A stretch of DNA of 64,000 nt, taken from the NCBI RefSeq assembly GCF_008370255.1, contig NZ_SEUI01000001.1, positions 1,280,885 through 1,344,884 on the forward strand. Direction: 5' to 3'. Shown piece after piece: positions 43,742 through 52,569 of this stretch. Made by a program: the position numbers and the translations under genes. Source of the stretch: Pseudoalteromonas sp. FUC4 (GTDB taxonomy: Bacteria; Pseudomonadota; Gammaproteobacteria; Enterobacterales; Alteromonadaceae). A model generated the notes under the pieces. That model worked only from the letters and a program-made list of their open reading frames with translations, ran no database searches and had not been told where the DNA came from. How positions within the stretch are numbered: the stretch's first letter is position 1; every line of letters starts with the position of its first letter.

Positions 43742-45153
43742 TTTTTAGCAATACCTAACTTTCGCATTTTTGAGCGTAGTGTACTCTCAGGTAAGCCTAA
43801 TTTAACTGCCGCCCCTTTATCACCCGATATTTGCCAGTGCGATAACGCAAGAACAGAGATTATATGCTGCTTTTGCGCTTCATCGAGCGTAAGTGAGGGA
43901 TTAATAACGACTTCACCACCCGCTTGCAAAGGCTGGCTTAGCTGAAGTACCGCTTGATTAGATAAAATAGCTTCGCGTTCAAGTACATTTTGCAACTCTC
44001 TAATATTGCCTGGCCAATCGTAAGCCTGCAGCTGCGTAATTGCTTTTTTACTTAGCCCTTTTAAGTTTTTCCCGAGCCGCTTATTTAGCTGTGCAATTAA
44101 ATTAGCGCATAAATAAGGAATATCTTCTTTTCGATCTTTAAGGGCGGGTACTTTTATAGGAAATACATTTAGCCGGTAATACAAATCAATTCTAAACGTG
44201 CCTTTTTGTACCATTTCCCACAGGTCGCGATTAGTCGCTGCAATTACTCTAATGTTTACTTTTAACGTATTGCTACCACCTACGCGTTCAAACTCTTGTT
44301 CTTGCAGGACTCTCAGTAATTTACTTTGCGCCTCAAGTGGAAGCTCTGCTATCTCATCTAAAAACAAGGTGCCTTTGTCAGCAAGCTCAAAGCGCCCTTT
44401 ACGGCGTTCATTGGCACCTGTAAACGCGCCCTTTTCATGGCCAAACAATTCCGACTCTAGCAAGCTCGGTGTAAATGCAGCGCAATTTACTTTTATAAAA
44501 GCTTGCTCGCTACGTTTGCTTAGCCGATACAAATTACGAGCTACTAATTCTTTACCCGTGCCATTTTCGCCAAGTATAAGCACTGTGCTGTCGGTTTCAC
44601 TTACCAGTTTTATTTGATCTAACATGGTTTGAAATATATGGCTTTGTCCAACTAGCCCTGAGTCTTGCCAATCTTCGTTAAGTTCTGCAATTAAGTAGTT
44701 GTTTTCATCTTTTAGCTGCTCACTTAAATGCTTTACTTGAGTAAGTGCTTCTTGCAGAGCATTTTGTGTTTGCTGTTGCAGTGATATGTCGCGAAATACC
44801 GCTACAGCACCAATTAACTCATCATTTTGATAAACCGGTGTTGAGGTGTATTCCACTGCAAATGAGCTACCGTCTTTACGCCAAAAAACTTCATTTTTAA
44901 CTTCACGACGTTTTCCGTCAAACATGGTGCAATATATTTGGCATTCATTAGCGGGATAAGGTGTGCCATCAGCATGAGTATGGTGATGATATTGATGTAT
45001 TTTTTTACCTAATAGTTCCTCAGCGCACCAGCCTGTCATGCGCTCAGCGGCAGGGTTAACAAACACCGCATTACCCGATAGGTCAAAACCGTATATGCCC
45101 TCACCTACTGCGTTTAGCAATAATTTAGGATCGTTTAAAAATTGTTTTATCAT
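43735..45153 (-). CDS. Sigma-54-dependent activator with PAS sensor
   Basis: 472 residues. An N-terminal PAS domain (residues 10-125) carries a His/Cys-rich stretch (HQYHHHTHADG, then Cys71 and Cys75) that could bind metal, haem or another cofactor. The AAA+ domain has Walker A GENGTGK (195-201), an intact GAFTGA loop (242-247) for contact with sigma-54 and Walker B LFLDE. A Fis-type helix-turn-helix ends the protein (GAAVKLGLPESTLRSKMRKLGI). It probably activates ccoG just downstream and represses or limits itself through the palindrome that covers its ribosome site. The signal is not known. Confidence 0.9.
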   Translation of the reverse strand: MIKQFLNDPKLLLNAVGEGIYGFDLSGNAVFVNPAAERMTGWCAEELLGKKIHQYHHHTHADGTPYPANECQIYCTMFDGKRREVKNEVFWRKDGSSFAVEYTSTPVYQNDELIGAVAVFRDISLQQQTQNALQEALTQVKHLSEQLKDENNYLIAELNEDWQDSGLVGQSHIFQTMLDQIKLVSETDSTVLILGENGTGKELVARNLYRLSKRSEQAFIKVNCAAFTPSLLESELFGHEKGAFTGANERRKGRFELADKGTLFLDEIAELPLEAQSKLLRVLQEQEFERVGGSNTLKVNIRVIAATNRDLWEMVQKGTFRIDLYYRLNVFPIKVPALKDRKEDIPYLCANLIAQLNKRLGKNLKGLSKKAITQLQAYDWPGNIRELQNVLEREAILSNQAVLQLSQPLQAGGEVVINPSLTLDEAQKQHIISVLALSHWQISGDKGAAVKLGLPESTLRSKMRKLGIAKNS

Positions 45154-45161
45154 AAATACAC

Positions 45162-45179
45162 CTCGCGAAATATCGCGAG
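45162..45179 (-). promoter_or_regulatory. Palindrome at the start of the sigma-54 activator gene
   Basis: CTCGCGAAATATCGCGAG, perfect seven-base arms. On the minus strand its end supplies the GAGG ribosome-binding site eight bases before the ATG at 45153, so a bound protein would block initiation. Confidence 0.65.
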
Positions 45180-45246
45180 CATTATGGCAATTTTATACGC
45201 TAAGTGCACTCATTACTTAAAGTGCACTTACGCGTAAGTTAAAAAG

Positions 45247-46551
45247 CTATAAATAGTGCTTAAATAACGTTTTTACATCTATTTTTGCACCTAGCCTTGC
45301 GGCAATTAAATAAAGTCCTGCAAGTTTTCGATGAATGAATAGCGCATCAACGGGCGGTGTATGCCATTGCTTAGATTGCGCACTAAGGGCAAGCCCTGCA
45401 TTTTTAATTTTGAGCGCGAGTTCGCTGTTTTTAAAATCAAACTCGCCATTTACTCTTAGTGGCTCGCACGCCATTAAAAATAAATCAATAACATTATTTT
45501 TATACTCATCAACTAAGTCATTTTTAAAATAACCAATGTGTGAAGCCGCTTTAAGTACACCTTCTCTGTTGTTTTCACTACCCGCTTTAAATAAATCTAA
45601 ATAAGCGCAGCTAAGCTCAGATGATATTGCTCGCGTTGCACCATAATCAAATAAAACAATTTTTTGTGTATCAAGCTGATAATGAAAGTTGGCAAAGTTA
45701 GGATCGGTTTGAATGAGTTTAAATTCAAACATTTCTTTAAAAAACAAATCAATAAGTTGCTCTGCAACAAAGCTTTTTTGACTATCTGGTAGCTCTGTAA
45801 TGCTCTCAATAGGCTCTGCGTTTATATATTCCATAGTCAGTACTTGTTGTGTGCTGTGCTCTGGATATACGTTAGGCACTTTAAAGTGGGGATTACTTGC
45901 TAGTGCATGTTTATACCGTATTAAATATTGCGCTTCCCGCTTATAATCAGCCTCGGCTAATAACTGCGCTTTAGCCTCACTAATAAGTGGTTTAATATTT
46001 AAATCTTTTGGCAATAATCGAGAAATCGTTAATAACGAAATAACATTATCGACATCGCTTACTACACTTTTTGCAATACCAGGGTATTGGATTTTAACAG
46101 CAAGCTGATCGCCATTTTCTTTATAAGCTAAATGTACTTGCCCTATAGAAGCCGCTGCAAAAGGTCTTAACTCAATGTGAGAAAAACGCGCTAGCCAGTC
46201 ATCCCCCCATTGCTCTTTTAATACTTCAACAAGCTGCTTATGAGGCATTGGATTCGCGTCTGAGCGAAGTAAAGCAAGTAACTGAGCCAATTCAGGACTA
46301 AGTAAATCACCGGCATCCATTGAGAGCAATTGCCCGAGCTTCATTGCTGCACCACGCAAGTGTGATAGCTGTGTGGCTAGTTTTTCAATATTTTTAGGCT
46401 GTAGTAGTAAGCTTTTATTATCCCAACCTTTACCCGTTAGCGCGCTCTTAGCACCATCAACTAACATATTGGTAGCAACACCTGTGGCAAGTGAGCCTAA
46501 TTTTGCAAAACGGGAAAGCCGAGAAGTGGGAACAGTGCGAGGAGCCGCCAT
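45247..46551 (-). CDS. ABC1/ADCK (UbiB/Coq8-like) atypical kinase
   Basis: 434 residues. It has the ABC1-specific KxGQ motif (AAMKLGQLLSMDAGDLLSPE), the alanine-rich loop replacing the glycine loop (RPFAAASIGQVHLAY), catalytic Lys in LAVKIQYPG and the DPN/DFG region (IQTDPNFANF, VLFDYGA). These atypical kinases act in ubiquinone biosynthesis or lipid homeostasis. It is not in a ubi operon and lacks the C-terminal membrane helices of UbiB, so it is an ABC1 paralogue rather than ubiB. Confidence 0.88.
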   Translation of the reverse strand: MAAPRTVPTSRLSRFAKLGSLATGVATNMLVDGAKSALTGKGWDNKSLLLQPKNIEKLATQLSHLRGAAMKLGQLLSMDAGDLLSPELAQLLALLRSDANPMPHKQLVEVLKEQWGDDWLARFSHIELRPFAAASIGQVHLAYKENGDQLAVKIQYPGIAKSVVSDVDNVISLLTISRLLPKDLNIKPLISEAKAQLLAEADYKREAQYLIRYKHALASNPHFKVPNVYPEHSTQQVLTMEYINAEPIESITELPDSQKSFVAEQLIDLFFKEMFEFKLIQTDPNFANFHYQLDTQKIVLFDYGATRAISSELSCAYLDLFKAGSENNREGVLKAASHIGYFKNDLVDEYKNNVIDLFLMACEPLRVNGEFDFKNSELALKIKNAGLALSAQSKQWHTPPVDALFIHRKLAGLYLIAARLGAKIDVKTLFKHYL

Positions 46552-46619
46552 AATATTAAAACCTAATTAGCCTGAAAGTCAGGCTAATTAATACGTATAT
46601 TGTAAGTAGGTAGATCTAC

Positions 46620-47174
46620 TTATAGACGAGGTACTAGCTTAATTGCGCCTTCAACCACTTGCATATCAAGTGGAAGTTTACTAAGTAGCATCATTTTAGG
46701 GTCATCCATGTTTAATGTATAAACTGGGTTAACCGCTAAAAAAGCATTAATAACATCCATTGCTTGGTTATCAAGTGCACCTATATTGCCTTTAAAACCA
46801 CCGGCATCTACACTCGAATCAAGTAATTTAATATTACGTAAAAACACTGCTTTTTTCTCACTGTCGTAAAATGGGCTACCTTCAATTTGCAGCTTTAAAC
46901 GCACTGGATACTTAAGTGCGAATGCATTAATCTCAGCGCTCGAATCGGCACCAAGCACAACAACATCGCGGTTATCAGGTCCAATATTTACACTTAGGTC
47001 GTTTACATCAAACTGAACCGGTAAACCCATTAAGCTTACTTTTTCACTTAACTTTGGTAATTGCTTACCCAGTACAGATTCAACCTCAGAGTTAGTAAAT
47101 GAATATACTGATATGCCTTGCGTAGTATTACAGGCTGTTAAAAATAACGCTGCAATAATAACTAAAATTCTCAT
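46620..47174 (-). CDS. yceB: DUF1439 lipoprotein (YceB-like)
   Basis: 184 residues with a lipoprotein signal MRILVIIAALFLTACNTT (lipobox LTAC). The body follows the DUF1439 pattern (FTNSEVESVLGKQLPKLSEKVSLMGLPVQFDVNDLSVNIGP ... VNPVYTLNM), a lipid-binding-like TULIP/SYLF-type fold. The function is unknown. It is separated from the upstream DUF349 gene by a terminator. Confidence 0.8.
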   Translation of the reverse strand: MRILVIIAALFLTACNTTQGISVYSFTNSEVESVLGKQLPKLSEKVSLMGLPVQFDVNDLSVNIGPDNRDVVVLGADSSAEINAFALKYPVRLKLQIEGSPFYDSEKKAVFLRNIKLLDSSVDAGGFKGNIGALDNQAMDVINAFLAVNPVYTLNMDDPKMMLLSKLPLDMQVVEGAIKLVPRL

Positions 47175-47204
47175 GAGAACCCTTTTGTTTATAAATTAGT
47201 GGTA

Positions 47205-47234
47205 CATAAAAAAGCCGCTATTAAAGCGGCTTAT
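47205..47234 (-). terminator. Terminator between the DUF349 gene and yceB
   Basis: Stem AAGCCGCT/AGCGGCTT with a five-base loop and T run on the minus strand. Confidence 0.85.
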
Positions 47235-47268
47235 TAAAATAGTAACCAGCACATTTATGCTGGTTTTA

Positions 47269-49950
47269 TTAAGCTGCAAGTGTCGCTTTAAGTCGCGTTA
47301 GTGTGTCAGGTTCAACTGAACCGTCACTGAGCGCTAATAACTGTTTTAAATAATAGTTTAAATCAGCATGATCGCCACGATGTTTGTCATCTAGCATGGC
47401 TACTTGCTCTGCCATTCTAAGTGACTTATCGGTTGAACTTACGTTCGCTAGTATTTCCATGCGCGTAATAAGTTGCTCTTTACTTAATGTTGTTTTAAGC
47501 GGTGCTTGATACTGACTTGGTAACGCTTCATTATTCTCAAGTGCAGTAATTAATGCATCTAAATTAGCTTGCTCAGATTTACTTGTAAGCAATGCAAGTT
47601 TATCGTCAATAGCAGCTAGTAACTTAGTAACCCTTGGCGCTAACGATCTAAATTGCGTGTACCCTTTCACTTTTGTTTCTAGGTCGTGCAACTGTGCTCT
47701 TTGATTAACATCACTAAGTGCTGCTTCAAGCTCAGCAAGTTCTGCAATTGCTTGTTTATCAGACTCGTTTTGCTCGAGTTTTTGCTGCTCAAACTCACTA
47801 CTACGCTTAGTAAATGTTTCATCGTTATACTGACGAAACTTCTGCCATAACGCATTTTCAGCCTTTAAACCAGCAAAGCCAATGGTTTGCCATTGCTGCT
47901 GCATTTGCTTCAACTCTTGACAAGCAGCCGCTAAATCTTCGCTTTGTGATAATTGCAGCGCTTTTTCCACTAGTTCATTTTTAAGTGCTGCATTACTTTT
48001 ATGAAATGCGTTTAATAAAGCCAGTACTTGTTGTTGCTCATTTTTATAACGATCGTTTAGTGTACGGTATGTCTTAGGGTCAACCTTACCCACACTGCGC
48101 CACGCTTTATTTAAACGATTGTATTGGCTTTCATATTGCTTCCAATCAAAGTCATCCTCAGCAGTTGGCTGTAAATGGAGCGCATGCATGTCGTTAATAA
48201 TACTTTCACGCTGTGCTTTAGATGCTTCTCGTTGTACTTCTTGCTCTGCGAAGTAACTACGACAAGGCGCAAATAACAGCTCGATTTGTTCATCAAATTG
48301 CACGCCTTGTTGCTTTTCTTCATCTGTATCTAAACGACCTAACTCATTCCAACGTTTACGTAGCGCTTTTACTTGCTCTGCACGTTGTTGTGGGTCTGTA
48401 CACTCTTCGCTTATCAATGCACTTACTTCTTCTAATAAAGCTTTACGCTTTGGTGCTGCTGCATATTTTTGCCAATCTTTAGCATCCGCAAGTTGCGCTT
48501 CAAGGTCTGCTTTTATGTTTACAAGTGGCTGCTGGTATTGCTCAGTAAGTGTATCAAATAACTCTTCAAAGCCTTTAAACACACCAAAAGCAACATTAAA
48601 ACGACCTTCTTCAATTAGGCGTTTAACATCACGGGCTTTGCGTTTTGCTTGGCTTTGGTTTTTTTCAAGTGGCTTAACTAGCTCATTCATTGGTACTAAA
48701 AATTGCTTTTTATGCGCATTTAACTGTGTTTTAAATGTACTTTGCAGTGCACCATCTAAAATATTTAAATGATTACGCGCTGCTTTAAAGCCATTATTAA
48801 ATTCAGTTAGCGTTGCATCGTATTGCGTTAAATCTTCTGCTGGTTTAATCTCGCATAATGATGCAAAAGCGAGTTTGTACTCTTTAATAGCCGTTGTTAA
48901 CTCGGGTAACTTAGCAACTTGAGTAAATAACTTTTCTAACTTGCTTACAGCGAGTTTCGATTGTGCATTATTAGCAAGTTCTGTTTCGCTAATAGCTTGC
49001 TTAGCTTGCGCTACTTTTGCATCAAGCCAATCTTGTTGAATTTGCTCTGGCGTTTCAAGGCCAAGCTGTAAGGCATTTTCAATTTCTTCACCCAAAGCTT
49101 CAAGTGTTGCAAGTGCTAATAATTGACGCTGTTGTTGCGCTAATTGCTGCTGCTCTTTGTCATGTACTGCTTTTAGCTGTTCAATGTGTGCATCTAGCTT
49201 AGTAGTAATAGAAATATATTTTTCATCAAGCAGCTTAACGCGCTCATCGCTTAACCATTTAAGCTCAAGTGCTTGCCACTGTGCCATTAAATCGCCGGCT
49301 TGTGGATTTACAACACCAAAATCTGTTTTTTCACGTAAAGCATTTAACTTAGCTAAAATAACACGTGTTGCACTTTCAACCTGAAGTGGCATTTCAATTG
49401 CTAAACGCTCATTTTCAATATGTGTTTCAAGTTCTGCTTTTGCATCACCTTTTGCATGTTTTACTAATGGCTTAATTAATTGATGGGTAATAACAAGATC
49501 AACTAACTGAGTTTGTAGCTCTTCGCTACCTTCTTTAAATGCTTTTTCTACTAACTTTGGATTTGCTAAACGTTTTAATAATTTAACGCGTACTTGCAGT
49601 TCTTTTTCTGCAAATGCTAACTTTTCGAGTGTTTTAACAGGTGCAAAACGCTCTATGTATTCACTTTTGATTTGCGCTGTTAGTGTACTTTCGCTATTTA
49701 AAACAGCATTAGATATTTGCAGCTCTGCTATATCTTTTAATGCTTGATCTTGTTTATACGCTTTCCACCAAAGTGGCAAATTGTTTACCTTTTGCAGTGC
49801 TTTACGGCGAATTTCAGCGGAGCTATCTTCAAGTGCTAACGTGTTTAATATGGTTGCATCACGTTCAATGTCTAATTTTTCGATAGCATCAAGACGTACT
49901 TGTTGCTTTGGGTGTTTCCACTTAGGTGTAAAAAGGTGCTTAAAGATCAT
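47269..49950 (-). CDS. DUF349-repeat protein
   Basis: About 893 residues, almost wholly helical with long coiled coils. An N-terminal HEAT-like part (KQQVRLDAIEKLDIERDATILNTLA) is followed by several DUF349 repeats, recognised by W-K near the start of each unit (DWQKYAAAPKRKALLEEV, QVKALRKRWNELGRLD, LNKAWRSVGKVDPKTYRTL, QQWQTIGFAGLKAENALW). Family members are uncharacterised in function. The ATG at 49950 overlaps the yeaC stop by 11 bases, so the two are coupled. Its length is usual for the marine gammaproteobacterial family. Confidence 0.85.
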   Translation of the reverse strand: MIFKHLFTPKWKHPKQQVRLDAIEKLDIERDATILNTLALEDSSAEIRRKALQKVNNLPLWWKAYKQDQALKDIAELQISNAVLNSESTLTAQIKSEYIERFAPVKTLEKLAFAEKELQVRVKLLKRLANPKLVEKAFKEGSEELQTQLVDLVITHQLIKPLVKHAKGDAKAELETHIENERLAIEMPLQVESATRVILAKLNALREKTDFGVVNPQAGDLMAQWQALELKWLSDERVKLLDEKYISITTKLDAHIEQLKAVHDKEQQQLAQQQRQLLALATLEALGEEIENALQLGLETPEQIQQDWLDAKVAQAKQAISETELANNAQSKLAVSKLEKLFTQVAKLPELTTAIKEYKLAFASLCEIKPAEDLTQYDATLTEFNNGFKAARNHLNILDGALQSTFKTQLNAHKKQFLVPMNELVKPLEKNQSQAKRKARDVKRLIEEGRFNVAFGVFKGFEELFDTLTEQYQQPLVNIKADLEAQLADAKDWQKYAAAPKRKALLEEVSALISEECTDPQQRAEQVKALRKRWNELGRLDTDEEKQQGVQFDEQIELLFAPCRSYFAEQEVQREASKAQRESIINDMHALHLQPTAEDDFDWKQYESQYNRLNKAWRSVGKVDPKTYRTLNDRYKNEQQQVLALLNAFHKSNAALKNELVEKALQLSQSEDLAAACQELKQMQQQWQTIGFAGLKAENALWQKFRQYNDETFTKRSSEFEQQKLEQNESDKQAIAELAELEAALSDVNQRAQLHDLETKVKGYTQFRSLAPRVTKLLAAIDDKLALLTSKSEQANLDALITALENNEALPSQYQAPLKTTLSKEQLITRMEILANVSSTDKSLRMAEQVAMLDDKHRGDHADLNYYLKQLLALSDGSVEPDTLTRLKATLAA

Positions 49951-50221
49951 GTTCACTAAACCTAGCTATTTCGTTGTCTGATTTGAATTCTTTTTGTAGT
50001 TGAGCTTTTGTCTTTTGGATCATTTCACCATTAGCACCAATCGTAAATTGCTCGTTTGATTGAGCCACCTTTGCTTGATACAACATAACCAACTGCACTG
50101 TTTGTTGCTTTTGTTCATCTGATAAAACGGTACCATCTGGCCACTTGCCAGTAGAAGCACCGTATTGTAAGCGTTCGAATAATTCGGGAGTAATATTTTG
50201 TACAAGATTGTCAATATTCAT
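49940..50221 (-). CDS. yeaC: YeaC-family protein (DUF1315)
   Basis: 93 residues. MNIDNLVQNITPELFERLQYGASTGKWPDGTVLSDEQK and LVMLYQAKVAQS match the E. coli YeaC pattern closely. The function is unknown. It starts one base after the zinc-ribbon gene and overlaps the DUF349 gene. Confidence 0.9.
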   Translation of the reverse strand: MNIDNLVQNITPELFERLQYGASTGKWPDGTVLSDEQKQQTVQLVMLYQAKVAQSNEQFTIGANGEMIQKTKAQLQKEFKSDNEIARFSEHDL

Positions 50222-50222
50222 G

Positions 50223-50549
50223 TCATTTTTTCTTTTTTAGAGTCACTAAAATAATACGATTTATAAGGTACCAGATACAGCCTATGCCTATTGCGGCAGT
50301 GAAAGCATACCACTGAAGTGTTTCTTCTTGCGGTTGTAAAAAGTACAAACAGAAAAAACCACCTAAAAATAAGATAAGCGCCAAAAAGGAGTGATTTATA
50401 AACATCTGCTTTTTTTTAATTCGCTGTTCGCGCTGAAGTTGTAAAACTTGCTCGTCGTTTAGCTCTGCAATGTTGCTTTCGCAATGCGGACATTGCTTAT
50501 GTTTATCTGAAATTGATTTTGCACATTTTGGGCAACGAATAATCGCCAT
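50223..50549 (-). CDS. Zinc-ribbon membrane protein
   Basis: 108 residues. An N-terminal zinc ribbon (MAIIRCPKCAKSISDKHKQCPHCESN, four cysteines) is followed by a charged helix and two membrane helices (SFLALILFLGGFFCLYFL and WYAFTAAIGIGCIWYLI). The ATG at 50549 has GGAG seven bases upstream; the frame open to 50636 runs through a terminator. Function unknown; co-transcribed with yeaC. Confidence 0.75.
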   Translation of the reverse strand: MAIIRCPKCAKSISDKHKQCPHCESNIAELNDEQVLQLQREQRIKKKQMFINHSFLALILFLGGFFCLYFLQPQEETLQWYAFTAAIGIGCIWYLINRIILVTLKKKK

Positions 50550-50570
50550 ACTTCTCTCCATACTACGCAT

Positions 50571-50594
50571 AAAAAAAGCGCCTTTCGGCGCCTT
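50571..50594 (-). terminator. Terminator after the alanine/cation symporter gene
   Basis: Stem GCGCC/GGCGC with a GAAA-type loop and seven T on the minus strand. Confidence 0.85.
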
Positions 50595-50688
50595 TATTGT
50601 ACTTGTTTTATTTCTCGTTGTCTTTTTTGAATTCAAACCAACAACTGATTTAGGGGCTATAATTTTATAAGTTGCCCACTAAGTTTAG

Positions 50689-52191
50689 TTACTCAGCGTC
50701 TTTAGACTGTTTTTCTAGACGCTTTTCCCAAAACGAGGCGTTTTTAATCCCTAATTTAACTGGGTCAAATGTGATTTTTCCGCCTTTTTTCTTCTGATCC
50801 TCATAATCGCTCAAACATAACAAAGCAGGCTTAGCTACAAAGAAAATAGCTAAAATACCCAATATGTTAATCCAAGCCATTAAGCCAACGCCAATATCTC
50901 CAATAGTCCAAATATAACCTGAATTATTAACCATACCGTATGCAACCATAAACATAATCACAAATTTCACAAGAACAAGCGGGATATTGCCTTTAAAGTA
51001 ACGATTTAAGTAAGCAATGTTTGTCTCTGCAATAAAGTAATAAGCAAGTATTGTGGTAAAGGCAAAGAAGAACAATGCAATACCGACAAATGCTTGTCCA
51101 AAGCTGCCAAATACACTAAATAAAGCCATTTGAGTAAAGGCTGCTGATCCTACTTCAGTCGCTGCATCGACATTTTGTACAATAAATTGCCCTGCTGGTA
51201 GCTCACCCACAATGTTGTATTGCTGCGTTATTAAAATCATTAATGCTGTTGCAGTACATACAAAGAGGGTATCAACATAAACAGAAAAAGCCTGTACTAA
51301 ACCCTGTTGAGCTGGGTGATCAACTTCTGCTGCAGCTGCTGCATGAGGCCCAGTACCTTGGCCAGCTTCATTAGAATATATACCACGTTTAACGCCCCAA
51401 CCAATAGCAGCACCAAAACCTGCCTGCGCAGTAAATGCATCATTAATAATTAAATAAAATATATCGCCCACTTTATCTAAATTTAAAAATACCACGATTA
51501 GTGCCAGTACTATGTAACCCAGTGCCATAAATGGCACTACTATTTGCGTAAAGTTCGCAATACGTTTTATACCGCCAAAAATAATAAACGCTAAAACAAT
51601 AAGGATGATTGCTAAAGCGACTAATTTAAAGCTACCTACATCACCAAAGCTAGTAGAAACCATGTTGCCATTGCCAAACACTTGGGTAAACGCATTACCT
51701 ACCGCATTTGCTTGTACACCAGGTAGAAAAACACCACAGGCAATAATTGCCGAAACAGCAAACAAAATAGCTAGCCATTTTTGCCCTAAACAACGGTCGA
51801 AATAATACGCTGGGCCACCACGATATTGCCCGTTTTCTTCTGTTTTATAAATTTGGCCTAAAGTAGACTCTGCGAATGCGGTACTTGCGCCTAAAAAAGC
51901 AACAACCCACATCCAAAAAATTGCGCCTGGCCCGCCAAAACCAATAGCCGCTGCAACACCTGCGATATTACCAACACCTACACGTCCAGATAACGAGACT
52001 GCAAGGGCTTGAAAAGATGAAATACCTTTATCAGACGTGTTAGGACTAAATAATAACTTACACATTTCTTTAAAATGTCTAACTTGAGCAAATCGAGTTA
52101 ATACTGAATAAAACAAGCCTGCGCCTAGGCATAAATAGATGAGTGCATTACTCCAAACAACATCATTAACAGCACTTACAAAAGCTTCCAT
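50689..52191 (-). CDS. Alanine or glycine:cation symporter (AGCS family)
   Basis: 500 residues, about eleven membrane helices. It has the AGCS landmarks LSGRVGVGNIAGVAAAIGFGGPGAIFWMW, GRQYRGGPAYYF-like (NGQYRGGPAYYFDRCLG), GWGVKRGIYSNEAGQGTGPHAAAAAEVDHPA and VYVDTLFVCTATALMIL. It takes up alanine or glycine with Na+ at the inner membrane. No glycine riboswitch pattern was found upstream. It is followed by its own terminator. Confidence 0.93.
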   Translation of the reverse strand: MEAFVSAVNDVVWSNALIYLCLGAGLFYSVLTRFAQVRHFKEMCKLLFSPNTSDKGISSFQALAVSLSGRVGVGNIAGVAAAIGFGGPGAIFWMWVVAFLGASTAFAESTLGQIYKTEENGQYRGGPAYYFDRCLGQKWLAILFAVSAIIACGVFLPGVQANAVGNAFTQVFGNGNMVSTSFGDVGSFKLVALAIILIVLAFIIFGGIKRIANFTQIVVPFMALGYIVLALIVVFLNLDKVGDIFYLIINDAFTAQAGFGAAIGWGVKRGIYSNEAGQGTGPHAAAAAEVDHPAQQGLVQAFSVYVDTLFVCTATALMILITQQYNIVGELPAGQFIVQNVDAATEVGSAAFTQMALFSVFGSFGQAFVGIALFFFAFTTILAYYFIAETNIAYLNRYFKGNIPLVLVKFVIMFMVAYGMVNNSGYIWTIGDIGVGLMAWINILGILAIFFVAKPALLCLSDYEDQKKKGGKITFDPVKLGIKNASFWEKRLEKQSKDAE

Positions 52192-52569
52192 GGATATCCT
52201 CTATAGTTATATTTATTATTTTTAATTACGAGACTCTGCTTTAGCTACTACGCTACATAAACTTTACGAAATAAGGTTTTACCTCACCCGTCCCGACTCA
52301 TGATTTAATTAATCTTAACTTAAGTAACCTAACTTTGTTAACACTTAATTTTCAAAATATATAATTACACACTTGGCGAAAGGCACTACATCTGTAGTAT
52401 TTAAATGAAAGTAGATTGATTTGTACCGATACGGTGATGATACGCAGCGAAGAAGCGTTGAAAACGTTTTAAGAATAAAGCTGCTATATGATTATTATTT
52501 TTTATACAAAGGGTTTTATTAAAAGCAAAAAGGGTATCAAAACTATTGATACCCTTTTAGATAAGCGTT
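52192..52569. other. Intergenic region upstream of the symporter
   Basis: AT-rich leader and promoter region of the symporter plus the terminator of the carboxypeptidase gene; no gene or recognised riboswitch seen. Confidence 0.5.
52528..52558 (-). terminator. Terminator after the CCP-like carboxypeptidase gene
   Basis: Thirteen-base stem AAAAGGGTATCAA/TTGATACCCTTTT with a five-base loop; active on either strand; 11 bases after the stop. Confidence 0.9.

Noticed and set aside
52192..52400. Glycine riboswitch before the AGCS symporter
   Set aside because: The conserved glycine-aptamer core was not found on the minus strand leader.
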